Assembly (NCBI GenBank): GCA_013365365.1
Contig: JABVXU010000384.1
Coordinates: 1 to 52,673, forward strand
Direction of reading: 5' to 3'
Length of the DNA: 52,673 nt
Origin: Cruorifilaria tuberocauda
Lineage: Eukaryota > Nematoda > Chromadorea > Rhabditida > Onchocercidae
The notes under the pieces were generated by a model. It was not told the origin of the DNA. It saw only the letters and a list, made by a program, of their open reading frames with translations, and did no database searches. Position numbers and translations under genes: made by a program. Shown here piece after piece: positions 47,298 to 52,673 of this stretch; the stretch's first letter is position 1, and every line of letters starts with the position of its first letter.

Positions 47298-50200
47298 ATG
47301 GCAGGTGGTGGGTCAGTCAAAGAATCAACATTGCGAGTGGCAAAAATGAACAGTAGTACGACATTGGATGGTTTAAAGGAAGTGAATATACCGGTGAGCT
47401 TTAAACTTCCCCATTTCAATGATGAAGAAGAAACGGAAACGAGTGAAGACGACGCGACTGCGTAAGTCATCTTATATATTTCAGTATAAGTTATTCATTC
47501 AAATATCTATATGTGATGCTATTCATGCTTTGAGAGATTTTATAAGAATTGAAATAAAGTAAGGGGTGATATCCTGGTCTTTGTATCTACAAGATAAGAT
47601 CTTCTGCATATCTTTCCTGTCTTTTTTATTTCATAAAAGAGAGTGGTACGTATATATCATTGATACAGTATGCGTAAACATACTTCTTCGGAGTAAGTGA
47701 AGTATATGTGCTAGGCGTTCATTTTGGTTTCCTAAGTTCTATCCTAAATTCATCTCATAGAATTCGCACATTATTATTGACATTTATTCAATTATGAGGA
47801 AATATAAGAAGCATAAGTGGAGTGAAGTATTGACAACTTAATCATGAGCAAACAAAACAGCTATGTGCTTTTACTAGAGCGCATGTACAATCTTCGTATA
47901 TGAAGATTTGAAAAAGTAGACAGTCAAGAAATTTTTTAACATTTATTCAATCGGATATATTTATATTTGTCAAGGGGTTTTAATCTGCATACATCAGTCG
48001 TTAACTGAACAGAAAACTTAATCTTTTCCTTATCAGTTTTAAGTGTAGCGTATGCTATCTTTTTTCTAATTATCACTGATTGAAGAGTTGTGCGGAGCAT
48101 TACGATGTGTTAACATGGAAGTGGTTTATTAAGCCATTTGATGCTTTGTTAAGAGGCGCTTGGTTCTGTGTCACTGTTGGCAAAAATTAGTTTCTAGATA
48201 AAATACGAAGAGTGCAAGAAGTGTTTCATAATGGAAATAGTAAAATTTGGATGTACTTTCGATTGTAAATGTAATAAGTCTTGAAATTCAAAATAAAGCA
48301 GCAACTATATCAAGTTTAGATTTAAGAACATCATATTATAAATTATTAAAGTATGACAATATGTATTTGATTTTATTTATTATTCTTTTCGGTAGTATAT
48401 ATTCCAGATTAACTTGCCCTCATACGGATTATATAACAACAGACCAGTTACTTGATAGCAAGGCAACTCTTCCGCTCAACAATTACGGTGTATCGTCCAT
48501 TGGGATTATGCTTTCGCATCCATCTCTTTTACTGAATAAAAATCCAAAACGAGTGAATAAATTTTATCGAAAGCAGTCTGACTTGATGGAGAATTTCAAG
48601 AGAGATAGCACCGCTATCGAAGTTCGTTTCCTGATTTCTATTAATTTTTTGACACTTATATTGAACATCGGCTTTTCAATACATTCCAAAAAACACACCA
48701 AAATTTTATCTGAAATCTTTACAATTCTTTCAATGATTTAAAATGATATACTTGGTTAAATTGGCTAGTTCTTAATTTATCTTTGATTTCTCTTGGTATT
48801 TTAATTTCTCTTCTCTTGGTATTTTAATAATCCTTCACAAAGCTTCGGGACGTCGCACACTTACAATAGAGCTTTTTAGAATGTTCGATTCCTTTTTTTT
48901 GTCCTTTCTTTTTGCTTTTTAATTTATTTTTTCTGCTTTTTTTTCCAGGAACATCGACGGCGGAGACAAAAAGTACAAAAATCAGAAGAGAATACGGAAG
49001 ATTGCATCGAATCCAAAATGATGTTACTTGAGAAAGTTTCCAGTTCTGAAAAAAGATTCCTGGAGAGTTCTTCACCAAACGATAGGCATAAGATACCAGA
49101 AGTGAAAGTTAAGAAAAAAAGGTACATTAACGAAATAATTTAAGAACTTCTCAAGTTTTATCTTTTTCAGTATCTCGTTTTCACTTGGATAACAAACTGG
49201 ATAACAAAAATTTTTAGAGTAAAATCTTCAACGAATGTATCAGCAGACAAGGCAGCGCGGTGGTTGGCCATGACTACTCTTATTGTTAACGTTTCGTTAG
49301 CCATCGCTAAGGTTAGCATTTGATCCATAATATCACTTATCTACATTTTTATTAATTCTTATGGATCTTTCCTATGTATCTTCAATCATTTGCGTCTTCT
49401 AAATATTTTTTAACGGCAGCTACTCAGTTTAGTTACAGACTGCAGCAGCATATCTCTCGGGTTCATTGTCAATTATCTCTTCACTAGTTGATTCAGCTGT
49501 CGATATTACTTCGGGTTTGGTGATTTGGTTAACGGCTCGTGCCATTAGAAAACGAGATCCGTATATGTATCCTAGAGGGAGGACACGTTTGGAACCTATT
49601 GCTTTGGTTGGTTCTCTCACATCATCATTTCTTTTTGTTATTTTTTCCAAATGGTTCTTAATATTTCAGTTATTTACCGCTAATTCTTATCTTTTAACAT
49701 TCTGATTCAGAATTTAATCACTAATAATTCTTTAGTTGGAATGATTTGACAGTCAATTTCCTAATCCATACCTTCCTACAGATTTGGAAATTCTAGTAGA
49801 AGACATTTATAGATAATTGTAAGTGTTATAATGGGGGTGGCATCAGTTCAAATGGTAGTACAGTCGTTGGAGTCAGTTATCCATGATACGGTTAATCCAA
49901 GAGTGGATATTGTTTCGTTATTCATAATGGTTGCTATTATATTCATCAAATTCGCTCTCATGCTTCTGTGTAAGAAGTTAGTATAATTTTTTATAAGTTT
50001 CAAATCAACTTATATCGAGTTAGAATTATGCTAGTTGGCATCATGAAATTGGTTCGCAATGTACAGCATGCAATCTTCTGTTGTATATTCTACTCAGTGA
50101 CTATGTAATTTATTATTTTTTCACAGATAATGATTATTGTAAGAAACATATGGTTTGTGTGACTATTTTTTAGATTTGTTTACAATTCTTCAGTGGCAGT

Positions 50201-51056
50201 GCTAGCGCAGGATCACTGGAATGACTGCATATCCAATACAGTCGCCATAGTGAGTTTTTATCCATATTTCATGCTATCTTGCATTTATTTGTTTTTTTAA
50301 TTTATTGGTAAGATAATCGCTTTTTTTATTGAATTTCATTTATTTTACGATTACACATCTTTCATTCAGTTATTACGGATGATTTGTTGAGGTATGTGCT
50401 TGGGTCGCATCAAATTATTGGTTATATTTTGATCCAATCGGTGCCATTGCTGTGTCCATTTATATTGCCACTACTTGGTTTTTCACAGGAAAAGAACATT
50501 TAGCAATGCTCTCTGGCAAGTCAGCTGAACCAGAGTTTATTAATCGAATCGTAAAGGTCCTTTGTCCCATTCTAATCAGTCCATCACTGTATTTAGTATA
50601 TAAGAAAATGACTGGCTAATTGCCGCAATGCTAGGAATCATTCTGTGTGATATTTATTTTTGCACGATGGAATGTGATTATGAATGGGGATAAATTAATG
50701 CATGATAAGCTTAAGGAAGCTAAACAGATATTGATTAAGTCATTCTTTTACTTGATTAGTTTGTCAGGTTGTTACGAACAATTGAAGTATAATTCGAATT
50801 TATGAGTTTACAGGTATGTGTGGAACACGATAAACGGATTGATTACATTGATACTGTTTACGTATATCATTTTGGTACACGTTTTCTAGTCGAAGTTCAC
50901 ATTGTGATGAATCCAGATATGACACTTCGCGAGTCACATGACATTAGCGAAGCACTACAGACGAGCATTGAAAGTTTGGAGGAAGTAGAAAGAGCTTTCG
51001 TCCACTGTGACTACGAGTATGACCATCTGCCTGCTGATGAACATAAAGTCGTGTAA
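47298..51056 (+). CDS. Cation diffusion facilitator, probable Mn-type metal transporter
   Basis: The family exports divalent cations from cytosol into organelles or out of the cell, usually by proton exchange. Nine in-phase exons (47298-47461, 48408-48621, 48949-49121, 49218-49311, 49439-49606, 49813-49976, 50174-50249, 50392-50556, 50814-51056) give 486 aa. A charged N-terminal part (~185 residues, with KRVNKFYRKQSDLMENF typical of this branch) is followed by six membrane segments and a C-terminal domain (IDTVYVYHFGTRFLVEVHIVM...ESHDISEALQ). Metal-site motifs are DSAVD (233-237) in TM2 and DHWND (339-343) in TM5. Both are DxxxD, as in the Mn branch; Zn members have HxxxD. No His-rich loop is present. 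Start chosen as the first ATG after TTTCAG. The exon 5 donor (TTG|GTTGGT) was picked because it preserves the conserved LEPIAL-IIVSVIM junction. Confidence 0.92.
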
Positions 51057-52641
51057 GGATTGTTGCTACTTGCGCTTCTGCTCAGTCACTATACTTAAAA
51101 CCACTTTACAACTCAGTTATGTATTGTTTATATGACATAGCATCTTGGGTTGAACTGGCCACATCTAAATATGTGATTAAATGCAGCAATATCTGATTTA
51201 AAATTTCAATTTTTTAAATAGTTTAAGCGAGTGCATACGCCCATATAAACCGGAAAATTTTCTATGCATTACCGTTTATTGTCTTGCTTCTGTTCACTCA
51301 TATTTCATTTGCATAATAATCAATCAAAATATCGAGCACTTTTTTAATTTTTATCAAGTCTAAGTTGAAAATTTTATAAAATTTTATCTGACATATGATA
51401 AGAATAATTCGTTTTAATTGTTATGAAATGTTTACATACTATTAGAATGATATCCAGTGTGTTAATATTTGATATTTAAATGTCGATGTTTTAGAATTTA
51501 TGTTATCAATACTGATGTCATTTTTTACACGATTGTGCATATGGAGTAGTAGGGTACATGATTACTTATTTCGCCGGTTTGATAATTTACGATAGTTTTT
51601 GGACGAACTTTATTTTTTAAGCAGCTTTACCCACGTATGCTTGGTCGTCCATTCAACGATAGCAATGAATTCAGGTGACTACAAAAATGTCAAAAGAAGT
51701 AATCAAGAGTATTAGACCGTTAGATAATTTATGGGTTGGTTAATCGTAGCATTATTTACTTTCGCTATTGATTGTATATTGAAAACTTGCAAACTATGTA
51801 TTTACCTTTCTAGCATTGGATTATTCGTTTGTATTTTCTAAAATACACATCCATCTTTATAATTCATATTTAAAAATTCCTGTTATGAGCGCATATAAAT
51901 AGCACTCATTGTGAATAGATTTTCTAGAAATGAAGCTTTCTTTGTGCAATATAATTATAATGATTGTTTTACATTCATATAGAAATTTCTGCAGAAATAT
52001 ACCATTACTATGCAACACTTATATTACCTGTTTAGATTATTTTCAAATTTCAAATCTGTGAGGAGTGCATTTCATTGACATCTTATTACAACGGCAATCA
52101 TTCATAAGGCATTGTTAACAACTTCCACCGTAAATTAATTGCCTTCATTTAACAATGCAAGGACGATAATTTGTTGCGGTGCGAGATACCGCAATGTCCA
52201 ATTTAATAATCAAAAGATTGAGAAAAATCCAAATTGTAAATATTGCATCCTATTACTCTGCAGAAGAGCGAAGTATAACAAACAGCACTTACGTACATTT
52301 ATGTGAATGTAATTCTTTCATTTTAACTTAGGCAATCTCCAGTCTTGCTATCATTTCAATGAAGTTAATTGTTCGAATTTTTTTACCCGAATCCTAATAT
52401 TACTGGAGAAATCTAATAATATATGAAATTTCTGTGAAATTCAACATACTCTTATCAAGAGTGAAGAAGGTTAAATTGTGCAATTATCAAACATATTTTT
52501 GTATAAGTTGTCCTTTGTACAGTAGTACTACTGATCTTGAGATATCTTAGATGAATATAAAGTGAATGATAAGATGTTGATTGTTAAAACCCGCAGGATA
52601 ATCCTTCTGCATACCCTTCCTGTCTTCCTGCTTTCAAAAGG
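47594..52641. repeat. Dispersed ~45-bp related sequence, two copies
   Basis: Bases 47594-47638 (first CDF intron) and 52597-52641 (3' intergenic) share GATAA, TCTTCTGCATA/CCTTCTGCATA, CTTTCCTGTCTT/CCTTCCTGTCTT and TTTCA(T)AAAAG with about 80% agreement by eye. They lie 5 kb apart in the same orientation. Confidence 0.55.
48787..48827 (+). repeat. Tandem TTTCTCTTGGTATTTTAAT duplication in a CDF intron
   Basis: The 19-bp word occurs at about 48,787 and again about 22 bases later, separated by TTC. It lies between coding exons 2 and 3 and has no effect on frame. Confidence 0.8.
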
Positions 52642-52673
52642 AATGGAATCGATGTACTTTTAAGTTAAATTTG
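51057..52673. other. 3' flank of the CDF gene, no gene seen
   Basis: AT-rich sequence with no exon series or RNA gene on either strand. The only notable item is the dispersed 45-bp sequence near the right edge. Confidence 0.45.

Noticed and set aside
48247..48407. 5' extension of CDF exon 2 to an upstream start
   Set aside because: An acceptor (ATTCCAG) at 48,407 matches the phase of exon 1 exactly. The upstream part is intron-like and unrelated to the family.

Overview
The window is nuclear DNA from a nematode, most likely a filarial (clade III) worm. The base composition is strongly AT-rich. Genes are broken into many short exons with GT-AG introns, often ending TTTCAG or TTTTAG. Five genes have a splice acceptor directly in front of the start codon, as expected for spliced-leader trans-splicing. 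The proteins match metazoan families, and one neuropeptide is a nematode PDF-type peptide. No rRNA, tRNA, CRISPR array or bacterial operon was seen. The species assignment is inference.

Layout, left to right. (1) 1-1484: simple repeats and a diverged local duplication. (2) 1485-4579, minus: a pdf-1-like neuropeptide gene (signal-peptide exon and peptide exon seen; a middle exon is probably missing from the model). (3) 5502-13037, minus: an LRRFIP-type coiled-coil protein in 12 exons, all in phase (380 aa). (4) 13040-15740: divergent intergenic region. (5) 15767-28131, plus: a large SLK/LOK-type Ste20 kinase (gck-4 family), about 32 exons and about 1,580 aa. (6) 28132-35600: gene-poor, with two weak candidate small genes and an LTR-like stretch. 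(7) 35609-40048, minus: an inositol polyphosphate 4-phosphatase (INPP4) in 14 exons (816 aa), with a PH-like N-terminus. (8) 42687-45208, plus: a secreted GH18 chitinase-like protein in 8 exons (379 aa). (9) 47298-51056, plus: a cation diffusion facilitator in 9 exons (486 aa), with Asp-rich, manganese-type metal sites. (10) 51057-52673: no gene seen.

The exon models were read by hand. For genes 3, 5, 7, 8 and 9 every junction keeps frame and the total length is a multiple of three, which is strong internal support. The genes do not form one pathway. SLK and LRRFIP, transcribed divergently, both belong to families linked to the actin cytoskeleton. No large novel system was found. The most interesting points are the decayed second PDF peptide, the PH-for-C2 swap in INPP4, a 22-bp duplication across an INPP4 splice acceptor, a near-perfect 30-bp intronic hairpin, and short recently duplicated noncoding repeats.
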